Origin: Pedobacter frigiditerrae
GTDB taxonomy: Bacteria; Bacteroidota; Bacteroidia; Sphingobacteriales; Sphingobacteriaceae
Reading direction: 5' to 3'
Assembly: GCF_004331645.1 (NCBI RefSeq)
Contig: NZ_SJSK01000001.1
Coordinates: 1,488,001-1,552,000, forward strand
Length of the DNA stretch: 64,000 nucleotides
Translations under genes and position numbers: made by a program
In this document: positions 8,652-16,740 of the stretch, in pieces
Numbering within the stretch: position 1 is the first letter of the stretch
How the letters are laid out: the number at the start of each line of letters is the position of its first letter
The notes under the pieces: generated by a model
Databases searched by the model: none
What the model saw: the letters and a program-made list of their open reading frames with translations, nothing else
Told to the model about the DNA's origin: nothing

Positions 8652-8709
8652 TCTATTTTTGTTCAATTGTATTTCTATTGCAAAGTTAATATTTCAAATT
8701 ACAAAGCTT

Positions 8710-9300
8710 TTAAGGCTTTGCAAGCTTTTCAAGTTCATCTTCGTTTACCTTAACGTTATATTTTGCCCTCAGGGTTTTTATCCACTCGTTTTCTAAATGC
8801 TGCTGATAATCTGCAACCACTTGTCCACGAACTTCATCAAAAGTTTTGCCTGTATAAAGCGAGGCATTTTTATTGTAAAAATCTAAAATTTGAGCGTCGT
8901 TGTCTTGAACCCTGCTCCAAATCTTTTTTTCTGATACGTTAAACATTAAAACACCTTCTCTGTACTCATTCATGATAAAATTGTACTCTATGTTTTTTGG
9001 AGAAGTCTTTTTTTGTGATTTTAAAGCGCTTTCGTAACCATTAATTTCTTTTTTGTAAGCAGTATCGGCATCTAAATTCATTGCTTTTGCATCTACTACC
9101 TTTAACTTGAAGTTAATGTAGAGATTTAGGTATGCGTTTAATTCTGCGTAAGAAGCATTCGCTACACCTGCATGGTTTTTTTTATATACCCACATAAATT
9201 CCTTTGCACTTATGGATTTCCCATTAACAGAAGCAATATTTTGCGCAAATGCAACGTGAACAAAAAAACATGAAATAAAAATGCAACAGACTTTTCTCAC
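8710..9300 (-). CDS. Short SurA/PpiC-type chaperone without a parvulin domain
   Basis: 196 residues with a signal peptide (VHVAFAQ). The N-terminal part (ASVNGKSISAKEFMWVYKKN, then YINFKLKVVDAKAMNLD) is the usual start of Bacteroidota PpiC chaperones. The C-terminal part (IMNEYREGVLMFNVSEKKIW, then FYNKNASLY) is the usual end of the larger proteins. The isomerase domains expected between them are absent, leaving a chaperone core. No ATG is available: GTG at 9300 gives a good n-region (MRK), and an alternative TTG lies at 9309. It is the first gene of the surA-moxR operon, 58 bases upstream of the full-length homologue. Confidence 0.8.
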   Translation of the reverse strand: MRKVCCIFISCFFVHVAFAQNIASVNGKSISAKEFMWVYKKNHAGVANASYAELNAYLNLYINFKLKVVDAKAMNLDADTAYKKEINGYESALKSQKKTSPKNIEYNFIMNEYREGVLMFNVSEKKIWSRVQDNDAQILDFYNKNASLYTGKTFDEVRGQVVADYQQHLENEWIKTLRAKYNVKVNEDELEKLAKP

Positions 9301-9407
9301 AAAAGACAACAGCTATATAATTTTAATGGATAAAAGTAACAATTTAAGGCGCTATAATAAGATATTTAACTAATTTTAACAGAAAATAATTTCATTAAAA
9401 ATAGAAG

Positions 9408-10013
9408 ATGGCCAATCAACTTACTAGTAACGCCGAAGCTTTGCGTTTATTTTTTACCGAAGATGTTTATTTGGTGAAAGATGAATTTCAAAATGCTTTT
9501 GTTGAGCCTGTTACAGTAAAAGCTGATATTGCAAGTGATCTTCCGACAAATGAACTAATTGTTAGGGAAGAAACACCAAGTTTGCCAATTGTGGAAGAAC
9601 CAAAACCTAAAATGCAAAAAGAATGGAATTTTGAATTTTTAGGTAAGAACCAAAAAGGCATTTTAATTCTAGTAAATGATGCAGCCAATAAAGTAAGCTC
9701 ACCACAAGGTACTGAATTATTAAGAAAGCTGGTTAAGGCTATAGAATTAACCAATAATGATTTTGCTTTAGTTAATTATTCCAATTACCTCGATGCTACT
9801 TTTGATGATTTGAATCGAGTTTTTTCTTGTCAATTATTAATTTCATTCGGCGTAAGTGCTAAAACATTAGGCTTGGCAGAGCAGGCTTTACATCAAATGT
9901 CTACGTTAGTACAAACTAGAATGATTTTTACTGCAAATTTACACGATTTAGATGCCGACCAAGCTAGCAAAAAGCTATTGTGGGCTACTTTACAACAACT
10001 AAAAAATGGCTAA
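9408..10013 (+). CDS. Conserved hypothetical protein, possibly a DNA polymerase III psi-like fold
   Basis: 201 residues, no signal peptide or membrane segment. Residues about 1-72 look linker-like and acidic (EETPSLPIVEEPKPK). Residues 73-201 look like a compact alpha/beta domain (GILILVND, FALVNYSNY, QLLISFGV, TRMIFTANLHDL) ending in ASKKLLWATLQQL. Alternating hydrophobic strands, a loop after each, and a terminal LW-x(2)-L helix recall HolD (psi), whose end also carries ALWQQ. This is a structural guess only; no catalytic residues are seen. The last 8 bases overlap rdgB, so the two are translationally coupled. Confidence 0.6.
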   Translation: MANQLTSNAEALRLFFTEDVYLVKDEFQNAFVEPVTVKADIASDLPTNELIVREETPSLPIVEEPKPKMQKEWNFEFLGKNQKGILILVNDAANKVSSPQGTELLRKLVKAIELTNNDFALVNYSNYLDATFDDLNRVFSCQLLISFGVSAKTLGLAEQALHQMSTLVQTRMIFTANLHDLDADQASKKLLWATLQQLKNG

Positions 10014-10587
10014 TAGATTAGTTTTTGCTACCAATAATCAACATAAAACAAGTGAAGTTCGTGAGTTATTGAAACCAAATTACCAGGTTTTAAACCTTAC
10101 TGACATTGGTTGTGAATATGATATCCCAGAAACAGGAGATACCTTTGCAGAAAACGCCGCTTTAAAAAGCATTTATGTGGTAGAGAACTTTCATATCGAT
10201 TGTTTTGCGGACGATAGCGGATTGGAAGTGGAAGCCCTAAACAATGAACCTGGAATCTACTCTGCAAGATATAGTGGAAAAAGAGGCGATGCAGAGAATT
10301 TAAAATTCCTTTTGCAAAAAATGGATGGTGTTGAAAATAGAAATGCTCGTTTCAAAACGGTAATTTCTTTAATAAAAAATGGAGAAAGCTATTTTTTTGA
10401 AGGTGTTATCGCAGGTAAATTAAGAACGGAACCAAGCGGTGAAAAAGGTTTTGGCTACGACCCAATATTTGAACCAAATGGCTATAACATTACTTTTGCT
10501 GAAATGGAGATGGCCGAGAAAAACCAAATTAGCCATAGAGCATTAGCTATGCGAAAATTAATTGCATTCTTGCAACAAGGAACCTAA
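10006..10587 (+). CDS. rdgB: Non-canonical purine NTP pyrophosphatase (dITP/XTP)
   Basis: 193-residue HAM1/RdgB family enzyme that hydrolyses dITP, ITP and XTP to monophosphates, keeping deaminated purines out of DNA and RNA. Signatures present: the opening FATNNQHK, then FAENAALKS, FADDSGLEVEALNNEPGIYS, and the C-terminal GFGYDPIFEP and SHRALAMRK. Length is typical. It overlaps the preceding gene by 8 bases, and its stop overlaps the stop of the convergent ostA-like gene by 4 bases (10584-10587). Confidence 0.96.
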   Translation: MANRLVFATNNQHKTSEVRELLKPNYQVLNLTDIGCEYDIPETGDTFAENAALKSIYVVENFHIDCFADDSGLEVEALNNEPGIYSARYSGKRGDAENLKFLLQKMDGVENRNARFKTVISLIKNGESYFFEGVIAGKLRTEPSGEKGFGYDPIFEPNGYNITFAEMEMAEKNQISHRALAMRKLIAFLQQGT

Positions 10588-12821
10588 TTCTTTTTCAAAG
10601 TATCAATTTTCTGCCTAGGAATAATTTCCTTCTTCAATAAATCAGTTGTTTTTTCTTCTTTTACTGTAGGTTTTACTTCGGCTTTCTTAGTAGGTAATAT
10701 TGGTTTTATCCCGGATGGATCTTTTCCTTTTACAGCAGGAGTTATTTTGGGCTTAGTGGTTGCTTTAGGTTTTACCGGGGCTTTTTTAAGGGGTAATCCT
10801 TTAATGATATCAGCTTTGCTTGTAGGTCTTAATTCTGGTTTCCAGATAAAACCAGTTAGCAATGTTTCTTTTGGTAATTTATCAATTGGATGAGTTACGC
10901 CTTCATCTCCTTTCACGTATGTAATGTCAGTTAGTTCCTTGTCATCAAATTTAAAGCGAATTCTACCACTAACAGATTGAGACATATTTTGATATACGCC
11001 TTTGTCATCCCTGTTGTAATAAATACTTTCGGCATTGCCATCTACATAAACATCTCGCACATTTCCGTTGCTAAAAAAGCCAGTAATCAATTTTCCTTTA
11101 ACTTGATTAAACTTGGTAGAATCTGTTTCAACGTTTACAATAAATCCATTTTGTATCACCTGAAAACTATGGATTTTATCATTTTTAAAGAATACATGAA
11201 TCGTATCGCCAGTTTGCTGAGTCCCCTCAGACCACAACATTGGATTTTTGTACCAACGTAAAGTAGAATCGGCAGCTGTATAGAATAAAGAATCGGCCTT
11301 TGCCTGCATATTGGTTTTAAATACCCTAACATTGTGATATGCCCTTATTGCCCTCGTTCTAACGGTATCTGCAGGATTAAATGCAACCACACTATCTTTT
11401 TTGGTTGAAGGTGTGGTACCTAATTTAGCTTTGGTTGCTGGTGTACTTACAGCAGGTTTATTTTTATCCGCAACCTTTGTGTTAGGTTTTTTATTCACCT
11501 TTATAGTGTCTTTTTTTAATGGAATTACAGGCTTATTCACAACAATTTTGCGCAACAAGCTATCAGCTTTTAAACTATCCGTTCGTATACTATCACTAAC
11601 AAATTTTTGCCTGTCAATTTGCTGCTGTGTGGGTGGATTATCCTTTAAATCTTTTGCTTTTTGCTCAACTATTTTTTTTTCTTTTTTACTTAATTTTTTT
11701 ATGCTGCTGGTCTCAACTGTTGTTGTTTTTTTAATTTTTGCCTCTTCAGCAAGTTGTTTCCTGGCCTCTGCTTTTTCTTTTTCTTTCTCTGCTTTTTCCT
11801 TTTCTTCATCTGCACCAACCTGATTGTTTTTTTGAACAATTGGTCGGTTTAAAACCTTTAACGACTTCAATAATACTCTTTGGGTTTCTAAAGTATCTGC
11901 TCCTAGGAACAATGAATCGGGTATTTTCTTTTGCCCCACGGTAATAGAATCTTTAGTTCCCATGGCAAAATAAGCGTTTTTAGTCACCACAACTCGCTCA
12001 TCCGCTTTGTAATACTCTCCCAATTGACCACGTAATAAGGTTTTGTCTTGGGTATCCATAAAAATGATATTCTTTACAGCTTTCCCATAACCTTTTTTAC
12101 CATCATAATACAAACTATCGCCTTTTAATGACTTTGACCCTTGAGTATATAGGTTCTTTTTTCCGAAATAAGCATTCTCACTTGCCGTATTATAAGCTCC
12201 GTTTTCTGTGTACATGTTATCATCCTTACCTTTAATATTGGTTGGGCCGTAAAAATAGGTCCAATTGGAAAAGGTATTATAACGCATAGTGTCTGTTTTG
12301 ATGGTAGATTGGGGCGTTACTGTTACCACATTGTACCTGAAAAAGGCATCTTTAGTGTTGGCAAAATACCAACCTCTTTTACTTGTTAAGATTACATCTT
12401 TATTTACAATCTTTCCACCATCATAATATTGGCCAATCTTTGTTCCTGTATTATAATCTAGTAGATTAGTTGTTAAAGTAGTAGGTGTTTTGTCTTCTAA
12501 CCGAACTTTGCCAGTTAAATGTGCGTTTTTTGTATTTCCATCATAATTTAAAAAATCAGAATACACATGTAATGTATCCCCTTGATTGATATGGACATTA
12601 CTAAAAAACTCAACATAATTTCTTTCTGTAAAAAAGTTGGCACTATCGCTACTTAATAATGCATTGTCGTGCAAAAAGACAGGGTTTTTCAACTTGGTAA
12701 TGTTTGTCTTTGTATCAACATCCATCAAAGAAGAGCTCTGCAAAATAATTTTAGTGCGCTGTTGCGCAAATAAAATACTTGGAAAGAGTAAAATGATTAA
12801 GAAAAAGCGTAATTTCTTCAC
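10584..12821 (-). CDS. OstA/LptA-like periplasmic LPS-transport protein with charged linker
   Basis: 745 residues with a signal peptide (LFAQQ). The first half is an OstA-type beta-jellyroll with repeated phrases such as LLSSDSANFF, VRLEDKTPTTLTT and YDGKKGYGKAV. OstA/LptA domains bind lipopolysaccharide on its way to the outer membrane. A Lys/Glu-rich low-complexity stretch (about 335-475) links to a second OstA-like block (KADSLFYTAADSTLRWYKNP). Another Lys/Pro-rich tail ends the protein. Two transport-type domains in one polypeptide are characteristic of Bacteroidota. The start codon is GTG, 4 bases from a TAnnTTTG box, and no in-frame ATG fits. Confidence 0.85.
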   Translation of the reverse strand: MKKLRFFLIILLFPSILFAQQRTKIILQSSSLMDVDTKTNITKLKNPVFLHDNALLSSDSANFFTERNYVEFFSNVHINQGDTLHVYSDFLNYDGNTKNAHLTGKVRLEDKTPTTLTTNLLDYNTGTKIGQYYDGGKIVNKDVILTSKRGWYFANTKDAFFRYNVVTVTPQSTIKTDTMRYNTFSNWTYFYGPTNIKGKDDNMYTENGAYNTASENAYFGKKNLYTQGSKSLKGDSLYYDGKKGYGKAVKNIIFMDTQDKTLLRGQLGEYYKADERVVVTKNAYFAMGTKDSITVGQKKIPDSLFLGADTLETQRVLLKSLKVLNRPIVQKNNQVGADEEKEKAEKEKEKAEARKQLAEEAKIKKTTTVETSSIKKLSKKEKKIVEQKAKDLKDNPPTQQQIDRQKFVSDSIRTDSLKADSLLRKIVVNKPVIPLKKDTIKVNKKPNTKVADKNKPAVSTPATKAKLGTTPSTKKDSVVAFNPADTVRTRAIRAYHNVRVFKTNMQAKADSLFYTAADSTLRWYKNPMLWSEGTQQTGDTIHVFFKNDKIHSFQVIQNGFIVNVETDSTKFNQVKGKLITGFFSNGNVRDVYVDGNAESIYYNRDDKGVYQNMSQSVSGRIRFKFDDKELTDITYVKGDEGVTHPIDKLPKETLLTGFIWKPELRPTSKADIIKGLPLKKAPVKPKATTKPKITPAVKGKDPSGIKPILPTKKAEVKPTVKEEKTTDLLKKEIIPRQKIDTLKKN

Positions 12822-12825
12822 TTTG

Positions 12826-12833
12826 CAAAGTTA
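12826..12833 (-). promoter_or_regulatory. Promoter -7 box of the ostA-like gene
   Basis: On the minus strand this reads TAACTTTG. It is 4 bases upstream of the GTG start at 12821, which both supports that start and predicts a leaderless transcript. Confidence 0.55.
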
Positions 12834-12875
12834 GGTTTTTATTTTAAATTAAATATTTTTAAGCATTTTTGAGCC

Positions 12876-14207
12876 ATGTTGCCACTAGAACAGTTTACGT
12901 CTTACATCAAAAAAAATGCCCTTTTTACTACAGCCGATAAAATTTTGTTGGCCGTAAGTGGTGGTAAAGATTCGGTTTTAATGACTCAGCTATTTAAACT
13001 CTCTAACTATAACTTTAGTATTGCGCATTGCAACTTTAATTTGCGAGGCGATGAAGCTCAAAGAGATGAGACTTTTGTAAAGCTATTGGCAGCAACATTA
13101 GGTGTTCCATTTTATGTAACACATTTTGATACAAAAGGATATGCTAACGAACATCAAATCTCTACCCAAATGGCTGCAAGAGATTTACGTTACCAATGGT
13201 TTGAAAAGATCAGGAATGAGGGTGGTTATGGTTATATTGCCTTAGCCCATCATCAAAATGATGTGATGGAAACCTTATTGTTAAACTTAACAAGAGGTAC
13301 AGGGATAAGTGGTTTACATGGTATTTTGCCTAAAAGAGGTAAATTAATAAGACCCTTATTGTTTTTATCTCGACATCAAATAAATGATTTAACTGAAAGT
13401 GAAAACATTGCCTTTGTTGAGGATAGTTCTAATCAAACAACAAAATATGCTCGTAATAAAATAAGGTTAAATGTTATTCCCCATTTGCTGGATATTAATC
13501 CAAATTTAGAACAAACCTTTGTTCAAAATATTAAACGATTTGCAGAGACTGAGGAGGTTTTACGACAAGTAGTTGAACAGAAAAGAAGCAAAATTGCTAG
13601 AGAAGAGGATGGGGTTATTTATTTTTCTATCGAGCAAATTAAGCAGCTCCAACCTCAAAAGTTATTGTTTTTCGAGTTGTTAAGCCCTTATCATTTTACA
13701 GACTCAGTAGTGAACGAAATTTTAGAATCACTAACTAAACAAAGTGGAACCTCATTTTATAGCAATTCGCATAGGGCAACTATCAATAGAGATGATTTAA
13801 TGATAACAACCTTGCCAAAAGAGTTGGTTTTTGAGCATCATTTTATGCACCCACAAGATGAGTTTATAAAAGTTGAAGACCAAAAGATTTCACTTTATTA
13901 CAGCGAATCTAATCTGGTTGAAGATAATTGCAATAAGGCTTTTGTAGATTTCGAGAAGTTGATTTTTCCATTAGTTATCCGATTTAGACAAGATGGAGAC
14001 CGTTTTATGCCTTTAGGAATGAAACAATTTAAAAAACTAAGCGATTTTTTAATAGGTAATAAAATTCCGTTACCACAAAAGGAAAAAATCCCATTGCTAA
14101 TTAATGGAAATGGAGAAATTATTTGGGTGGCAGGTTTAAGGCAAGACAATAGATATAAAGTAAATACAACAACAAAAAAAGTTGCTATATTCGAACTATC
14201 AAACTGA
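12876..14207 (+). CDS. tilS: tRNA(Ile)-lysidine synthase
   Basis: 443-residue essential enzyme that joins lysine to C34 of the CAU-anticodon tRNA-Ile, changing its decoding from AUG to AUA. The PP-loop ATPase motif SGGKDS is at residues 28-33, followed by HCNFNLRGDEAQRDE and HHQNDVMETLLLNLTRGTG, both typical of TilS. RFRQDGDRFMPLGM in the C-terminal part marks the TilS substrate-binding domain. Full length. The stop codon is followed immediately by the ATG of the membrane protein gene at 14208. Confidence 0.96.
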   Translation: MLPLEQFTSYIKKNALFTTADKILLAVSGGKDSVLMTQLFKLSNYNFSIAHCNFNLRGDEAQRDETFVKLLAATLGVPFYVTHFDTKGYANEHQISTQMAARDLRYQWFEKIRNEGGYGYIALAHHQNDVMETLLLNLTRGTGISGLHGILPKRGKLIRPLLFLSRHQINDLTESENIAFVEDSSNQTTKYARNKIRLNVIPHLLDINPNLEQTFVQNIKRFAETEEVLRQVVEQKRSKIAREEDGVIYFSIEQIKQLQPQKLLFFELLSPYHFTDSVVNEILESLTKQSGTSFYSNSHRATINRDDLMITTLPKELVFEHHFMHPQDEFIKVEDQKISLYYSESNLVEDNCNKAFVDFEKLIFPLVIRFRQDGDRFMPLGMKQFKKLSDFLIGNKIPLPQKEKIPLLINGNGEIIWVAGLRQDNRYKVNTTTKKVAIFELSN

Positions 14208-14690
14208 ATGGAGCAGAAACATATTTATATCGAAAAACAGTATATCGGCAGGGATTATATCCGCATTGCGATTAGGCTAATTATGGCCGCTTTCTGTTTT
14301 GCTGCTTATGTTTACGAACGTGACCGCGATAACACAGTAGATTTGTTTTTAGTTGTTGGTTTCGGCATTATTGGTGTTTCTATTATATTATTATTTCTTA
14401 TTCAATATAGTATCCGAATAGAAAATAAAAGTGTGATTATAGATGGCCTGTGGACTGCCAAAAAAGTTAAAATTGATTTAAATAGCATTGTGAGTGTGCG
14501 CAAAGCAACTTATAGTAATTATATCTTCAATAACCCAGTTTATAACCTACACAGAAATGGAAGTATCCGTTTTTATTCTTCAGGTAAAGACGCCATAGTT
14601 TTAACCGATAGGGATGGTTTAGAATATTTTATTGGTACCCAACGTCCAAATGAAATGTACTTGGTTATCCAAGCCGAAATGAAAAGCTAA
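14208..14690 (+). CDS. Hypothetical membrane protein, PH-like C-terminal domain
   Basis: 160 residues with two predicted membrane spans (about 21-37, IAIRLIMAAFCFAAYVY, and 45-66, LFLVVGFGIIGVSIILLFLI). A cytoplasmic beta-rich region follows (IRIENKSVIIDGLW, KVKIDLNSIVSVRKA, SIRFYSSGKDAIVLTDRDG). The layout of two helices plus an R-K-A strand pattern is like small bacterial PH-domain membrane proteins. No function is assigned. Its start abuts the tilS stop with no spacer, so it is the second gene of that transcript. Confidence 0.75.
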   Translation: MEQKHIYIEKQYIGRDYIRIAIRLIMAAFCFAAYVYERDRDNTVDLFLVVGFGIIGVSIILLFLIQYSIRIENKSVIIDGLWTAKKVKIDLNSIVSVRKATYSNYIFNNPVYNLHRNGSIRFYSSGKDAIVLTDRDGLEYFIGTQRPNEMYLVIQAEMKS

Positions 14691-14832
14691 TTCTAGCATT
14701 TCAAATGGGAATTATTTCCCCAATAATCAATATAAATTTATTTATTGCTTCTTGAAAATTTGCTTTTCAATGGTTCTAAAGTCATTTTGGCACAAGGCAT
14801 TGTAATTGTATTTCTCTAAGAAATCTATTACA

Positions 14833-15306
14833 ATGAAAAAGAATATTAAAATTTATTTAACAATGGCCGTAGCCATTTTATTTACCTTAAGTGCCAAGTC
14901 ACAAACATATACTCCAAAAGTTTCAAAAGATTCTTTGAGTATCTTGAATGCGAAATTAGACGCTTTAAAGGCAAGTGCAAAAGTACAGGAGTTAAAGATA
15001 AAAGAATCGGAAGAGGAAGGGGAGGCAGAACAATTGCGGATCAAACTTCTTGAAGCCAATGCGAGTGCAAAAAACTCTGCAACGCAGAATAGTAATCTCT
15101 CAGAGAAACTAAAATCAGCTACTGTCGATTCAAAGACAATTGAAAAAGCTGCCAAAAAAGCTAAAAATGATACTGCAGATGCACAAAAAGCATTAGATCG
15201 ATATAATAAGCAAATCCAAAAAGTGGAAGACATTAGAACACAGATACAAGGAGAGGAGCGAAAGCTTACTTATAAAAAACCTTTAATAGTTTATGATTAT
15301 AAATAA
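14833..15306 (+). CDS. Secreted coiled-coil protein of unknown function
   Basis: 157 residues. A signal peptide (MAVAILFTLSAKSQ) precedes a long, almost purely helical region from about residue 35 to 145, rich in Lys, Glu, Ala and Asp (KIKESEEEGEAEQL, KSATVDSKTIEKAAKKAKND), consistent with a periplasmic coiled coil. A short tail (YKKPLIVYDYK) ends it. I do not recognise a named family. The gene has its own flanking terminator, and an imperfect -24/-12-like element lies about 30 bases upstream (14787-14804), too weak to call. Confidence 0.7.
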   Translation: MKKNIKIYLTMAVAILFTLSAKSQTYTPKVSKDSLSILNAKLDALKASAKVQELKIKESEEEGEAEQLRIKLLEANASAKNSATQNSNLSEKLKSATVDSKTIEKAAKKAKNDTADAQKALDRYNKQIQKVEDIRTQIQGEERKLTYKKPLIVYDYK

Positions 15307-15309
15307 TGA

Positions 15310-15338
15310 AATGGCTGTCTCCTAGACAGCCATTTTTG
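15310..15338 (+). terminator. Rho-independent terminator after the coiled-coil gene
   Basis: ATGGCTGTCT (15311-15320) pairs perfectly with AGACAGCCAT (15324-15333) around a 3-base loop and is followed by T5. It begins 5 bases after the stop codon. Confidence 0.9.
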
Positions 15339-15445
15339 TTTTTACTAGGCATCAATTTTATTACCAAGAGATAACACAAATTACACAAGATATAAGTTAA
15401 TTTGCCATTGTAATTTATTACAATCAAAAAGCAAATTAAATATTG

Positions 15446-16585
15446 ATGAAAATAGGAATTGTTTGTTATCCTACCTTTGGTGGTAGCGGCGTTGTTGCTA
15501 CAGAATTAGGTAAGGCATTGGCTAATCAAGGTCATCAAGTTCATTTTATAACTTATAGCCAACCTGCAAGATTAGATTTTTTCTCAGCCAACCTATTTTA
15601 TCACGAAGTTTCCGTTAGGGATTATCCATTGTTCGATTATGCCCCTTACGAATCTGCTTTAGCAAGTAAATTGGTAGATGTTGTACGTTTTGAGCAATTG
15701 GATATTTTACATGTGCATTATGCCATTCCACATGCTTCTGCAGCATTTATGGCCAAACAGATTTTGGCTACTTTTGGAATTAATATTCCTTTTGTAACTA
15801 CTTTGCACGGTACAGACATCACTTTGGTAGGTAAAGATGCAACTTATAAACCTGTGGTAACTTTTTCTATTAATCAGAGCGATGGCGTAACTGCTGTATC
15901 TCAAGATTTAAAAGATGATACCTATAAGCATTTTGAAATTAAAAAGGATATTAGAGTCATCCACAATTTTATAGATTTTAATCGCTTCAGCTTACAACCT
16001 AAAGATCATTTTAAAAAAGCCATTGCGCCTAATAACGAGCGTATATTAATTCATACTTCAAACTTTAGAAAAGTAAAACGTACCGAAGATGTAATTAAGA
16101 TGTTTCAGAAGGTGCTAGAGAAAATTCCTTCTAAATTATTAATGGTCGGAGACGGCCCAGAGCGTACTGCAAATGAGCAACTCTGTAGAGAATTAAACCT
16201 TGGCGATCATGTTAGGTTTTTAGGTAAACAAGATGCTGTTGAAGAAATTTTATCGGTATCAGATTTATTTATCATGCCTTCTGAATCAGAAAGTTTTGGA
16301 TTAGCTGCATTAGAAGCAATGGCTTGTAAAGTTCCTGTAATTACATCAAATGCTGGTGGTTTACCAGAACTTAATATTGATGACTTTTGCGGTTATATGT
16401 GCGATGTGGGAGATATTGATGACATGGCAAATAAAGCAATCACTATTTTAAGCAATGAAGAAACATTAAAATATTTCAAGGAAAATGCATTCAAAAGAGC
16501 GCAAGACTTCGATTTAAAGAAGATATTGCCAATGTACATTGATTATTATACAGAGGTATTGCAACAATCTTTGGTTGTTGAATAA
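15446..16585 (+). CDS. bshA: N-acetyl-alpha-D-glucosaminyl L-malate synthase (bacillithiol biosynthesis)
   Basis: 379-residue GT4 glycosyltransferase. BshA transfers GlcNAc from UDP-GlcNAc to L-malate, the first step of bacillithiol synthesis. The N-terminus KIGIVCYPTFGGSGVVATEL and THLHGTDITLVG-type loop (here TTLHGTDITLVGKD) are diagnostic of BshA. HIMPSESESFGLAALEAMAC-like sequence (IMPSESESFGLAALEAMAC) is the donor-binding E-x7-E motif. I use ATG 15446, since the frame upstream only adds a TTG codon. The window also carries ytxJ (49567), a bacillithiol-linked redox protein, though not adjacent. Confidence 0.93.
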   Translation: MKIGIVCYPTFGGSGVVATELGKALANQGHQVHFITYSQPARLDFFSANLFYHEVSVRDYPLFDYAPYESALASKLVDVVRFEQLDILHVHYAIPHASAAFMAKQILATFGINIPFVTTLHGTDITLVGKDATYKPVVTFSINQSDGVTAVSQDLKDDTYKHFEIKKDIRVIHNFIDFNRFSLQPKDHFKKAIAPNNERILIHTSNFRKVKRTEDVIKMFQKVLEKIPSKLLMVGDGPERTANEQLCRELNLGDHVRFLGKQDAVEEILSVSDLFIMPSESESFGLAALEAMACKVPVITSNAGGLPELNIDDFCGYMCDVGDIDDMANKAITILSNEETLKYFKENAFKRAQDFDLKKILPMYIDYYTEVLQQSLVVE

Positions 16586-16740
16586 GTGTGGGTAAATTAT
16601 ACATAGCTTGGTTAGGACGTCATTGCCAGCTTCCCAAATCAAAATCGGGACAGGCGTCTTGCAATCTTAAAGCGTTAAGCTGTTTTAAATTCTTTTTATG
16701 TATCAAGATGCCCGATCGATTGGGTATGATGTTAAAATTT

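Noticed and set aside
11401..11823. 140-codon hydrophobic frame opposite the ostA-like gene
   Set aside because: It is the antisense of the Lys/Glu-rich linker, which reads as Phe/Leu/Ser on the other strand; no promoter or family.
14787..14804. Sigma-54 promoter TTGGCAC...TTGTA before the coiled-coil gene
   Set aside because: The -12 element lacks GC and the spacing is off by one base, so the match is too weak to call.
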